A stretch of DNA of 64,000 nucleotides from NCBI RefSeq assembly GCF_014202315.1, contig NZ_JACHGN010000004.1, positions 124,001-188,000 of the forward strand. The letters are read 5' to 3'. This stretch comes from Thermocatellispora tengchongensis (GTDB lineage Bacteria > Actinomycetota > Actinomycetes > Streptosporangiales > Streptosporangiaceae). Both the position numbers and the translations under genes were made by a program. The notes under the pieces are model-generated. The model saw only the letters and a program-made list of their open reading frames with translations, did no database searches and had not been told where the DNA came from. Below, piece by piece: positions 1 through 7,874 of the stretch (positions are counted from its first letter, which is position 1; each line of letters starts with the position of its first letter).

Positions 1-46
1 TCGCCACCGCGATGGCCAGGCACACGGTCGCTTTGCGGCGGATCAC
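1..46 (-). CDS. 5' end of a secreted or membrane protein gene (partial)
   Basis: Only the first 15 codons lie in the window. A GTG at 46 opens a frame reading MIRRKATVCLAIAVA, a basic start followed by a hydrophobic run, as in a signal peptide or first membrane segment. An AAGGGG purine run (60-55) precedes the GTG by 8 bases. The GTG overlaps the TGA of the upstream hydrolase (GTGA), which suggests translational coupling and a shared transcript. The rest of the gene lies beyond base 1, so the product cannot be named. Confidence 0.5.
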   Translation of the reverse strand, partial: MIRRKATVCLAIAVA

Positions 47-957
47 AGCGAAAGCCCCTTCGACTCGATCGTCCAGCCGTCCTCGGCGCACAGTCCGCAG
101 TCGGGACCGACGAAGCGCGCCCCGGCAGCGCGGTCGCCGCGCAGGATGTAGTCGAACCAGTCCGCGGCCACCTGCCAGCCCTCGGTCGCCTCAAGACCCG
201 CGATCAAGCCGACGTGGCCCGCCGCCGCGTCACTGGCCAGCACGGCGGGGACGTCGAGCAAGGCGTAGTTCTCGATGCTGTTCTGGTAGGCGACGTCGTC
301 CGGACCGCCGTTGACCAGCAGCGTCGGAGTGTGCAGGTCGGCGAGACGGTCGCGCCCGTAGCCGCCGAAGCTCGGCTGCGGGAAGTACCCGGTGTTGAAT
401 CCGGCGACCGCGTCGACCATGGGGTCGGTCCCGGCGGCGAGGGCCTCGATGCCGCCGCAACTGTGGCCGAGCACGCCGACCCGCGTCGTGTCCACGCGTC
501 CGTCGAACTGCTTGCGGGCCTGCTTCGTCTCGGTGGCCCAGCGGGCGGCCGCGAGGAGCGCCTCGGGGTGCGCCGTCGTTTTGTCGGGGGTGCTGGGGAC
601 GGGGAACTCGTCCACCCCGCCGTTGGCCACGACGATGTATCCCTGGGACGCCAGGCCGGTGAGGAACGTGATCCCTTCGAGGTTGCTCGTCGCGCAGGCG
701 CCGTTGCCGTGGACGATCACGGGCAGGCTGCCCTTCGGCAGAGCCTTGAGGTCGGCCGGGCGGTAGACGGTGTGCCCGGGCAACCCGTCGGCGGCCTCCC
801 GGACCGTGGGCAGCACGGTCGGCGAGGAGGAACCGGCTGTGGCGGGCTTCGGCGGTGGCGGATTGTGGGCGGCCGCGGCGGGGCCGGGGCCGGCGAGGAC
901 GACCGCCCCCACGGTCGCCGCCAGCAGGGTCCGCGCGGTCATGGAGCGGGCGAACAT
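43..957 (-). CDS. Secreted alpha/beta hydrolase (chlorophyllase/cutinase-like)
   Basis: 304 residues. The ATG at 957 is preceded by GGAGGAAACC, so it is preferred over the GTG four codons upstream. Residues 1-30 form a signal peptide (basic start, hydrophobic core, AAAA before HNPPPP), so the enzyme is exported. The nucleophile elbow GHSCGG places the serine at about 166, an oxyanion-type HGNGAC loop is near 83, and the late GHVGL supplies a candidate catalytic histidine. The fold resembles chlorophyllase, cutinase and PET-hydrolase-like esterases. The substrate cannot be read from sequence. It overlaps by four bases the start of another exported protein downstream. Confidence 0.75.
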   Translation of the reverse strand: MFARSMTARTLLAATVGAVVLAGPGPAAAAHNPPPPKPATAGSSSPTVLPTVREAADGLPGHTVYRPADLKALPKGSLPVIVHGNGACATSNLEGITFLTGLASQGYIVVANGGVDEFPVPSTPDKTTAHPEALLAAARWATETKQARKQFDGRVDTTRVGVLGHSCGGIEALAAGTDPMVDAVAGFNTGYFPQPSFGGYGRDRLADLHTPTLLVNGGPDDVAYQNSIENYALLDVPAVLASDAAAGHVGLIAGLEATEGWQVAADWFDYILRGDRAAGARFVGPDCGLCAEDGWTIESKGLSL

Positions 958-1082
958 GGTTTCCTCCACGGTTGATGGACGGGCAGGGGGTGTGTTGGCT
1001 CGGGGGCCCGACGAGGTCCGCGAATGGCCGGCGGGGCACCTGGCAGGCTGTTGTACGGCATATGGCCGTCTCAGCAGAGACG

Positions 1083-1111
1083 ATCGTTCAGCTTTCTGTC
1101 ACTCATGTCAA
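1083..1111 (-). promoter_or_regulatory. Sigma70-type promoter for the secreted hydrolase
   Basis: On the minus strand TTGACA (1111-1106), 17 bases, then AACGAT (1088-1083). The -35 is perfect and the -10 keeps the second A and last T. It gives a leader of about 115 bases before the ATG at 957. The -10 overlaps a small ACGATCGT palindrome that could be a regulator site. Confidence 0.45.
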
Positions 1112-1449
1112 TCCCCTGATCGCCGCCTCGATCACGTGGCAGAGCGACCGGGACGTGCGCCGGCCGCGGCGCCGGCACGTCGCTCCACGGTGCCCGGCCT
1201 GCCCTGCTTACGCTGGTGAGGCAGACGGCCGGGGACGTCCGCCCGGCCTGCCGTGGCGAGGTTGACACCTCCGGTCCATGACCTGACGGGCGACGTCCAC
1301 ACGGCGACGGCATCGGTAAACGTCATATGGAACGCGCCGGAGTGCGCACCCCGGCAACGCCCGCGCCGAGGACCGGCGTCTGAAGGCGGTGGTCGTGCCG
1401 GGCGGACGGCGACGGCCGGCGCTCGCGTCGGCCGCCCCCGGAAGCGGGC
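1112..1449. other. Gene-free stretch between the P450 and the hydrolase promoter
   Basis: About 340 bases between the 3' end of the P450 gene and the hydrolase promoter. I see no credible coding frame with a ribosome site, no clear terminator hairpin with a T run and no RNA gene. Frames through it are antisense-type GC-rich artefacts. Confidence 0.5.
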
Positions 1450-2655
1450 TCAACCGCGGGTGACCAGGCGCAGCGGTGTCGATCTGGGCCCGAACTCCAG
1501 CCAGTTGAACATCTCCACCTCGCCGTCCGGTTCGATACGGGTGGTGCCCGCGAGCAGCTCGCCCAGCGCCGCCGTCATCTCCAGCCGCGCCATCGCCGCG
1601 CCGGGGCAGCGGTGCGCGCCCCGGCCGAACGCGAGGTGCCGGTTGGGCCGCCGCTCCAGGTCGAACCGGTCGGCGTCGTCGAACACCGCCTCGTCCCGGT
1701 TCGCCGACGGGAAGATCATCGCGATCGCCTCGCCGGCGCGCACCGTGCGGCCGCCGAGCTCGACGTCCCGTGTGGCGGTGCGGGCGAACACCCGATAGGG
1801 GGCGTACAGCCGCAGGAGCTCCTCGATCGCCGCCGGCAGCAGCCCGGGGTCGGCGCGCAGCCGGTCCTGGAGCTCGGGGTCGCGGGACAGGTGGACGGCG
1901 GCGCTGCCCAGCACGGCGTGCGGCGCCCCGATGCCGGCCACGATGGTCTGCCGTACGGTGGCCACGACCAGGTCGTGCGGGATCGGCCGCTCCGGGTCGC
2001 CGGACGCCTCCAGCAGGCTGGTCACCAGGTCCTCGTCCGGGTCGCCGGGGGCGGCCCGGCGGTCCTCGACGATGGCACGGGCGATGGCGTACAGCTCGTC
2101 GCTGGCCGTCATGACCCGGGCCCGGTCCATCTCCTGGATGGCGACGCTGTACTCGACCCCGATCCGGCGGATCTCCAGCACCTGGTCGAGGGGCAGGCCG
2201 AGGAAGAGCGCGAAGCACTGCGCCGCGTACGGCAGCGCGAACTCCTGGGAGTAGTCACCGCCGCCGCGGGCCAGCAGCGGCCTGAGCAGCTCGCGCGCCG
2301 CCGCCGCGAACGCCGGTTCGAGACGCCGTACGACGCTGCGGCGCAGCACCCGATCCATCGGGGCGCGGTAGATCGTGTGCTCGGGTGGGTCGAAGTGCAG
2401 CGGCGGCCGGCGCTGGGCGCGCGGCACGTGCGGGACGACGTTCTGCACCGCGGTGCTGAACGTCTCGCTGTCCCGGGCCACGCGCACCACCTCCGAGTAG
2501 CGGGTGGCGGCCCAGAAGCCGCCGAAGGCGTCGCTCCACGGCACCGGGCAGCGTCGCCGCAGCTCGGCGTAGACCTGGTGCGAGCTGTCGAAGGTCTCCG
2601 GTGCGGTGGGGTCCCAGTCGGAGGCGCGGCCGGGCCCGTCGGCGGTCGTGGTCAT
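1450..2655 (-). CDS. Cytochrome P450
   Basis: 401 residues, the usual length of a soluble bacterial class I P450. Seen: the haem loop FGRGAHRCPG with the thiolate Cys350, the K-helix ExxR (Glu279-Arg282), and the C-terminal beta region. The I-helix motif, usually A-G-x-D/E-T, reads AGIGAP at 240-245, so both the acid and the oxygen-activating threonine are missing. Such changes occur in P450s with atypical oxygen or peroxide chemistry (family knowledge). It starts 37 bases after the phnE-like permease on the same strand, so co-transcription with the phosphonate-type transporter is likely. No ferredoxin or reductase gene is near. The substrate is unknown. Confidence 0.9.
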   Translation of the reverse strand: MTTTADGPGRASDWDPTAPETFDSSHQVYAELRRRCPVPWSDAFGGFWAATRYSEVVRVARDSETFSTAVQNVVPHVPRAQRRPPLHFDPPEHTIYRAPMDRVLRRSVVRRLEPAFAAAARELLRPLLARGGGDYSQEFALPYAAQCFALFLGLPLDQVLEIRRIGVEYSVAIQEMDRARVMTASDELYAIARAIVEDRRAAPGDPDEDLVTSLLEASGDPERPIPHDLVVATVRQTIVAGIGAPHAVLGSAAVHLSRDPELQDRLRADPGLLPAAIEELLRLYAPYRVFARTATRDVELGGRTVRAGEAIAMIFPSANRDEAVFDDADRFDLERRPNRHLAFGRGAHRCPGAAMARLEMTAALGELLAGTTRIEPDGEVEMFNWLEFGPRSTPLRLVTRG

Positions 2656-2692
2656 GGTGAAGTCCCTTCGTTCCCGTCATGAGCTCGTCCGC

Positions 2693-4345
2693 TCACAGCA
2701 GGTGCCTGCGCGCGATCCGGGCGAGCGTCTCGATGGCGTACACGACGACGGCGATGGCGATGACGATCGCGGCGGTGGTGTCGTACCGCAGCGTGGCGAT
2801 CGACTCCTGCATGAGGTAGCCGACGCCGCCCGCGCCGGCGATGCCGAGCACGACCGACTCGCGCATCGCCAGGTCGGCCACGAACAGGCCGTTGCCGGTG
2901 AACGAGGGCACGAACTGCGGCCAGATCCCGGCGGCGAACGCCTGCCACCGGCGGGCGCCGGCCGCGGTCAGCGCCTCGTGCGGCAGCGGGTCGAGCTGCT
3001 CCAGGGAGTCGGCGAAGAACTTGGCCGCCAGCGCGGTGCAGGAGATCCACAGCGCCAGGAAGCCGGCGAACGGGCCGAGCCCCAGTGCGGCCACGAACAG
3101 CAGCGCGTACACCAGGTCGGGGATGCCCCGGACCACCACCAGCAGCACCCGGACCACCGCGGACAACGGCCGCCAAGGGGTGGTGTTGACGGCGGTGAGC
3201 AGGGCGAGCACCAGGCCGCAGGCGGCGCCCGCCGCGGCGGCGCCCAGCGCCATGAGCAGGCTCTCCAGCACCGCCATGAGCAGCTCGCCGGAGAACGCGG
3301 GCGGCCACATGCCGGTGAGGACGGCGCTCAGGTTCGTCCAGGCGCCGGAGAGCCGGCCCGGGTCGGGGTTCAGCGACCACAGCGACACCAGGAAGACCAC
3401 CCCGGTGGCGACCGCGCCGCCCACCCGCAGCGCCCGGCCGCGGTCCCAGCCGACGTCGTGCGGGGCGCGCCCTGCGGGCAGCGCGGCGGTGCCCGTCGTG
3501 TCCCCGGCGGACCGGCCGGCTCTGGTGCGGCGGCGGATCGCCACCGACAGCAGCTCCAGCAGCAGCACCAGGACGACGATCACGCAGATGATTCCCGCCG
3601 CCCGGTGGTAGTTGAGGCTGCCCAGCGCGGTCTGCAGCGCCACGCCGATGCCGCCGGCCCCGACGACGCCGAGCACGGCCGACGTACGCAGGTTGATGTC
3701 GAGGCGGTACAGCACGATGGCGGTCAGCGCGGGGAACACGCGGGGCAGGACGGTGGAGACGGCCACCTGCGCCTCGCGGGCCCCGCACGCCCGCGCGGCC
3801 TCGGCGGGGACGGGGTCGGCCTCCTCGACGGCGTCGGCCAGCATCTTGGCGATCATGCCCACCGAGTGCACGGCGACGGCGAGCGCGCCGGCCAGCGGGC
3901 CCAGGCCGAAGATCCGCACGAACAGGATCGCGAAGGCCAGCGTCGGCACGGCCCGGGTCAGCACGACGACCACCCGGGCGGCCGACCGCAGCCAGCGGGG
4001 TCCGCGGTGGGTGCGCGCGGCGGTGAAGGCCAGCGGCACCGAGGCCAGTACCGCCAGGCCGGTGCCCGCCACCGCGATGAGCAGCGTCTCGGCGATCATC
4101 CGGGCGACGTCGCCGGCGCCGGGCAGGTCCGGCGGCCACATCCGGGCCAGCAGCCGCGCGGTGTCGCCCAGCCCGGCGGCCAGAGAGGCGGGAGACAGGC
4201 CGATCCACCAGAACGTCAGCCAGGTGACGGCCACGGCCGCGCCGAGCAGCCCCGCCGCGATGAACGCGCGGGCACTCCACGGCGGCCGCAGCGGTCCCGG
4301 GTTCGCCTCGGCCGGAGCGTGCCTGGTGGAGGTGGTGCTAACCAT
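2693..4345 (-). CDS. phnE: Phosphonate/phosphite-type ABC permease, two fused PhnE domains
   Basis: 550 residues from the ATG at 4345, which overlaps the last bases of the ATPase gene (ATGGTTAG). It is about twice the length of a normal PhnE and contains two copies of the binding-protein-dependent permease domain. The repeats are visible as paired EAA-type loops: EAARACGAREAQVAVSTVLP in the first half and HEALTAAGARRWQAFAAGIWP-like in the second, each followed by IAGAGGVG or VVGAGGIG. A linker near residues 265-290 joins them. A single chain could therefore form the whole membrane channel for the PhnC ATPase and PhnD lipoprotein encoded upstream. Phosphonate, phosphite and related oxyanions are transported by this family; the exact ligand cannot be assigned. 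Confidence 0.85.
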   Translation of the reverse strand: MVSTTSTRHAPAEANPGPLRPPWSARAFIAAGLLGAAVAVTWLTFWWIGLSPASLAAGLGDTARLLARMWPPDLPGAGDVARMIAETLLIAVAGTGLAVLASVPLAFTAARTHRGPRWLRSAARVVVVLTRAVPTLAFAILFVRIFGLGPLAGALAVAVHSVGMIAKMLADAVEEADPVPAEAARACGAREAQVAVSTVLPRVFPALTAIVLYRLDINLRTSAVLGVVGAGGIGVALQTALGSLNYHRAAGIICVIVVLVLLLELLSVAIRRRTRAGRSAGDTTGTAALPAGRAPHDVGWDRGRALRVGGAVATGVVFLVSLWSLNPDPGRLSGAWTNLSAVLTGMWPPAFSGELLMAVLESLLMALGAAAAGAACGLVLALLTAVNTTPWRPLSAVVRVLLVVVRGIPDLVYALLFVAALGLGPFAGFLALWISCTALAAKFFADSLEQLDPLPHEALTAAGARRWQAFAAGIWPQFVPSFTGNGLFVADLAMRESVVLGIAGAGGVGYLMQESIATLRYDTTAAIVIAIAVVVYAIETLARIARRHLL

Positions 4346-5120
4346 CGCGGGCCCCCGCCGCGTCGTAGATCGCCCGCAGCCGATCGGCGGTGAGGCCGGC
4401 GGCCGGCTCGTCCAACACCAGCCGGCCGCCGCGCAGCGCCACGACCCGGTCGGCGGTGGCGAGCGCGAACTCGATCTGATGCAGGCTGCACACGACGGAG
4501 ATGCCGTCCTCGGCGCTGATCCGTTTGAGGATCTCAAGCACCAGCACGCTCGCCGCCGGGTCCAGCGAGGCGACCGGCTCGTCGGCGAGGATCAGCTCGG
4601 GGCTCTGCAGCAGGGTCCGGGCCACCGCGACCCGCTGCTGCTGCCCGCCCGAGAGCGTGTCGCAGCGCTGGAACCGCTGGTCAGCCAGCCCGACCCGGTC
4701 CAGGTGCTCCACCGCGCGGACCCGCAGCGCGCGTGGGTAGCTCATCACCCCGTACCTGGGCAGCCGCAGGGTGGCCAGCGACCCCATCAGCACGTTCTCC
4801 AGCGCGGACAGCCGCCCGACGAGGCCGAACTGCTGGAAGACGAACCCGACCCTGGCGCGCAGGGCGCGCAGCCGGCTCCGGGAGCAGGCGGCCGGGTTCT
4901 CGCCCAGGGTGCGCACGGTGCCGCGGTCCGGCACGTACATGCCGTTGACCAGCCGCAGCAGCGTGGACTTGCCGGCTCCGGACGGGCCGACCAAGGCGAC
5001 GAACTGCCCCTGCGGGACGTCCAGTGAGACATCGTCGAGCACGGTGGTGCCGTGGAAGCCCTTGCCGACCTCCGACAGCCGCAGCACGGGGGCGCCGATC
5101 ACGGCGGTTTCCTCAGCCAC
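4338..5120 (-). CDS. phnC: Phosphonate-type ABC transporter ATP-binding protein
   Basis: 260 residues. The GTG at 5120 is chosen because it overlaps the stop of the binding-protein gene (GTGGCTGA) and the conserved domain starts at once; longer frames add only low-complexity sequence. Walker A GPSGAGKST, signature [13 protein letters not shown] and Walker B LILADEPVASLDP are intact, as is the H-loop (CSLHQIE). The PhnC type is supported by the neighbouring PhnD-like lipoprotein and PhnE-type permease. It would energise import at the cytoplasmic face. The overlaps on both sides indicate a tight phnD-phnC-phnE operon. Confidence 0.88.
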   Translation of the reverse strand: MAEETAVIGAPVLRLSEVGKGFHGTTVLDDVSLDVPQGQFVALVGPSGAGKSTLLRLVNGMYVPDRGTVRTLGENPAACSRSRLRALRARVGFVFQQFGLVGRLSALENVLMGSLATLRLPRYGVMSYPRALRVRAVEHLDRVGLADQRFQRCDTLSGGQQQRVAVARTLLQSPELILADEPVASLDPAASVLVLEILKRISAEDGISVVCSLHQIEFALATADRVVALRGGRLVLDEPAAGLTADRLRAIYDAAGARDG

Positions 5121-6105
5121 CGGACGTGCAGACCTCGGCCTTGGTGATCTCGCAGATGCGCGCGATCGGCTGATAGGTGGCGTCGGTGGCCTTGACGAAC
5201 GTCCAGGCGGTGGAGGTGCCGAGGGTGCAGGCCGTCGCGTCGGCGTACTGGCCCCAGGTCTTCGGCCCCTTGATCTCACTGCCCTTGCACAGCCCGGCGG
5301 AGGCGGCGCCGGTGGCGGTCAGGCCGGTCACCGTCTTGGAGATCTTGTCGCGGACGTCCTGCGGAAGCCACGTGCCGACCACGATCGGCGGCCCGGGGAT
5401 GAGCGGCGAGGTCCACACCTTGGTCACCTGCCCCGGCTTGAGCTGGCCGCGGGCGGGCAGGAGCTGGTCGATGAACACGTCGCCGACGAAGGCGATGTCG
5501 CAGTCGCCGGCCAGCAGCGAGGCGACCGCCGTGTCGTGTCCGTGGGTGAACACCGTCTTGACGTCCTTGTCCACATCGACGCCGGCTTCCCGCAGCGAGG
5601 CGAGGGGCTGCAGATAGCCGGTGGTGGAACCGGGGTCGGTGAAGCAGACGTCCTTGCCGGCGACGTCCTTGAGCGAGGTGATGCTCTTGTCGTCGCCGCG
5701 GGTCACCCCGTACGCGTACGCGCCGGGCTCGCCGGCCGGGGCGGCCAGCGGGACGGCGACGGGCTCGACGTCGGCGCGGCTGCGGGCCAGGTAGTAGCTG
5801 AAGGCCCCGTAGACGGCGATGTCCACCCGCTTGGCGACCTGCGCCTCGACGACGGCGGCGTTGCTGGTGACGGCCTGGAACCGCACCGGGACGCCGAGGT
5901 CCTTCCGCAGCGCGGAGATGATCGGGGCGAACGACGCCTCAAGGTCGTCGCTCTGCTCCGACGGGATGGCGGCGAAGACCAGCTCGTCGGGCCGGCCACC
6001 GTCAGCGGATGCGCTGCGGGTGCTTCCGGGGCCGGCACCACAGGCGGACAGGAGTGCGATCGCGGCGCCCACCGCGACGACGCTCAGAGCTGACTTTCGG
6101 AACAT
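5113..6105 (-). CDS. phnD: Phosphonate/phosphite-type substrate-binding lipoprotein
   Basis: 330 residues. The N terminus has a lipoprotein signal with lipobox LLSAC (Cys22), so it is anchored outside the membrane. The PhnD family is recognised from the start of the mature domain (IPSEQSDDLEASFAPIISAL), the DIAVYGAFSY segment and the CFTDPGSTTGYLQP loop that helps form the ligand site. It is first in the operon phnD-phnC-phnE-P450 and has its own strong promoter at 6164-6136. No C-P lyase, phosphonatase or phosphite dehydrogenase gene is in the window, so the imported compound may be a phosphonate, phosphite or another small anion. Confidence 0.87.
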   Translation of the reverse strand: MFRKSALSVVAVGAAIALLSACGAGPGSTRSASADGGRPDELVFAAIPSEQSDDLEASFAPIISALRKDLGVPVRFQAVTSNAAVVEAQVAKRVDIAVYGAFSYYLARSRADVEPVAVPLAAPAGEPGAYAYGVTRGDDKSITSLKDVAGKDVCFTDPGSTTGYLQPLASLREAGVDVDKDVKTVFTHGHDTAVASLLAGDCDIAFVGDVFIDQLLPARGQLKPGQVTKVWTSPLIPGPPIVVGTWLPQDVRDKISKTVTGLTATGAASAGLCKGSEIKGPKTWGQYADATACTLGTSTAWTFVKATDATYQPIARICEITKAEVCTSGG

Positions 6106-6135
6106 CGAGGCTCCTCACATGCAGGTGGTCGGGCC

Positions 6136-6164
6136 AAAGTAAGCAGGCCCCAGGGCATTGTCAA
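6136..6164 (-). promoter_or_regulatory. Promoter of the phnDCE-P450 operon
   Basis: Minus strand TTGACA (6164-6159), exactly 17 bases, TACTTT (6141-6136). This is one of the closest matches to the housekeeping consensus in the window. The -35 lies in the same TTGTCAA element that serves the divergent promoter at 6158-6187, so the two promoters overlap and may compete or share a regulator. Confidence 0.65.
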
Positions 6165-6187
6165 CACTTCTGTGACGACCGTAGGAT
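6158..6187 (+). promoter_or_regulatory. Divergent promoter for the secreted hydrolase at 6272
   Basis: TTGTCA (6158-6163), 18 bases, TAGGAT (6182-6187). It points to the hydrolase gene and would give a leader of about 80 bases. It overlaps the phnD promoter on the other strand. Confidence 0.55.
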
Positions 6188-6271
6188 TTGTGTCGAGCAC
6201 AATTGGCGGCTGTAATCAGACGAGCGTCCACCAATGTGTTGCACATCTCGCGTCGCAGCAGCTTCCCACCC

Positions 6272-7696
6272 ATGGAGGCGGACATCAATCCCCGTCTAGT
6301 GATCAATCGGGCGACCCGTGCCGTGACGGTGCTCACGGCCACGGCTCTCGCACTCGCCCTCCCGACGGCCGCCGGCCTCTCGAACGCCTCGGCGGCGTCC
6401 GGCCAGGCCGGTCCCATCAGCGTCACGGGCGTCCACCCGAGCGGCGCCACCTACGCGATCGAGGTCCCGCGCGACTGGAACGGCACCCTGCTGACGTTCA
6501 GTCCGGGCTACGGCCAGGGCGCCGGCCCGCAGCACCTGCCGGCCGACCTCGGCGGCAACGCCGCCGCGCGGAACTGGCTGCTGGCCCACGGGTACGCCCT
6601 GGCCGGCACCCGGCCCTACGGGGACGGCTGGGCCGTCGAGGAGACCCTGCGGGCCTCCGCCGACACGCTCGCCAAGGTCGCCGAGGTCGCCGGGGAGCCC
6701 ACGACCACCCTGGCCTGGGGCGGTTCGATGGGCGGCGCCATCGCGGCCGGTCTCGCCGAACGCCGGCCCGACCTGATCGACGGCGCGCTGCCGTACTGCG
6801 CCTCGGTCGCCGGGCCGGTGGCGATGCTCAACCAGTCCTTGGACGCGGCCTTCGCGTTCAAGACGCTGCTCGCCCCGGGCGACGACGCGGTGAAGCTCGT
6901 CCGGCCGGCCTCGGCGGACGAGGAGACGCGGAGCACCACGGCCGCCCGCGCCGTCCTGGACGCCGCCCAGCGGACTCCGGCCGGCCGGGCCCGCATCGCC
7001 CTGGCCGCGTCCTTCGCCCAGATCTCCACCTGGTCGGTGCCCGGCACCGCCGAACCCGGGGCGCGCGACTGGGCGGCGCAGGAGGCCCAGGAGTACGCGG
7101 CGTTCATGGCGACCGTCTTCTCTCCCCGGTATCCGCTGGAACAGCGGGCAGGCGGGAACTTCTCCTGGAACACCGGCGTGGACTACCGCCGGGCGCTGCA
7201 GGAGTCCGGGCGCATGAAGCAGGTGCGCGGCCTCTACGACGTCGCGGGACTGGATCTCGACGCCGACCTCGCGACCCTGGCGGCGGCGCCGCGCGTCTCC
7301 GCCGACCCCGGCGCCGTCGCCTACATGGAGAACTACTTCACCCCGCGCGGCACGCTCGGCGTCCCCGTCCTGACGATGCACGAACGCGGCGACAACTACC
7401 CCACCGTCACCCAGGCCCGCGCCTACTCCGATGTGGTGCGGCGCGCCGGGGACGGCGCGATGCTGCGCCAGGCGTTCGTGGACCGGCCCGGCCACTGCCG
7501 CTACACCGGAGCCGAATTCGTCGCCGCGGTGGAGACGCTGAGGAGCCGGGTCACCACCGGCCGCTGGACGGACGTGGACGCCCACCGGCTCAACAAGCTG
7601 GCCGCACGCCTGGCCGCCGAGGACCCGGCCCTGGGCACCGCGGAGTTCGTCCACTACACCCCCGACCGTTTCCTGCGGCCTCACGTGCCGCGGTGA
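6272..7696 (+). CDS. Secreted alpha/beta hydrolase
   Basis: 474 residues from the ATG at 6272; the promoter -10 at 6182-6187 rules out the longest frame, and a GTG at 6299 is a possible later start. A signal peptide runs to the ALPTAAG..NASAA region, so the protein is exported. The nucleophile elbow is GGSMGG, preceded by LLAHGYALAGTRPYGDGW, which is typical of large extracellular esterase or peptidase-like hydrolases. A late DRPGHCRYTG supplies a candidate catalytic histidine and LTMHERGDNYP a candidate acid. The substrate is unknown. It is divergent from the phnD operon and followed by the PaaX regulators, with no close operon partner. Confidence 0.75.
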   Translation: MEADINPRLVINRATRAVTVLTATALALALPTAAGLSNASAASGQAGPISVTGVHPSGATYAIEVPRDWNGTLLTFSPGYGQGAGPQHLPADLGGNAAARNWLLAHGYALAGTRPYGDGWAVEETLRASADTLAKVAEVAGEPTTTLAWGGSMGGAIAAGLAERRPDLIDGALPYCASVAGPVAMLNQSLDAAFAFKTLLAPGDDAVKLVRPASADEETRSTTAARAVLDAAQRTPAGRARIALAASFAQISTWSVPGTAEPGARDWAAQEAQEYAAFMATVFSPRYPLEQRAGGNFSWNTGVDYRRALQESGRMKQVRGLYDVAGLDLDADLATLAAAPRVSADPGAVAYMENYFTPRGTLGVPVLTMHERGDNYPTVTQARAYSDVVRRAGDGAMLRQAFVDRPGHCRYTGAEFVAAVETLRSRVTTGRWTDVDAHRLNKLAARLAAEDPALGTAEFVHYTPDRFLRPHVPR

Positions 7697-7874
7697 ACAG
7701 CGAGGAGGCATCTCACGCGATCGCCGTTCCGGGGCCGGGCCGCGGCCGGGATCGCCGGGAAGAGCCCGAACGTGAGGCCGGAGCACATAGGATTCACGCA
7801 GGTCGAGCCCGTAAGCCCGCCCGTGATCGGCATGCGCCCGGCCAAAGCGCCCACACCGGCCGAGGAGTCTGACG

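Noticed and set aside
2693-6105. Complete phosphonate degradation locus
   Set aside because: Only the transporter is present; no C-P lyase, phosphonatase or phosphite dehydrogenase gene is in the window.
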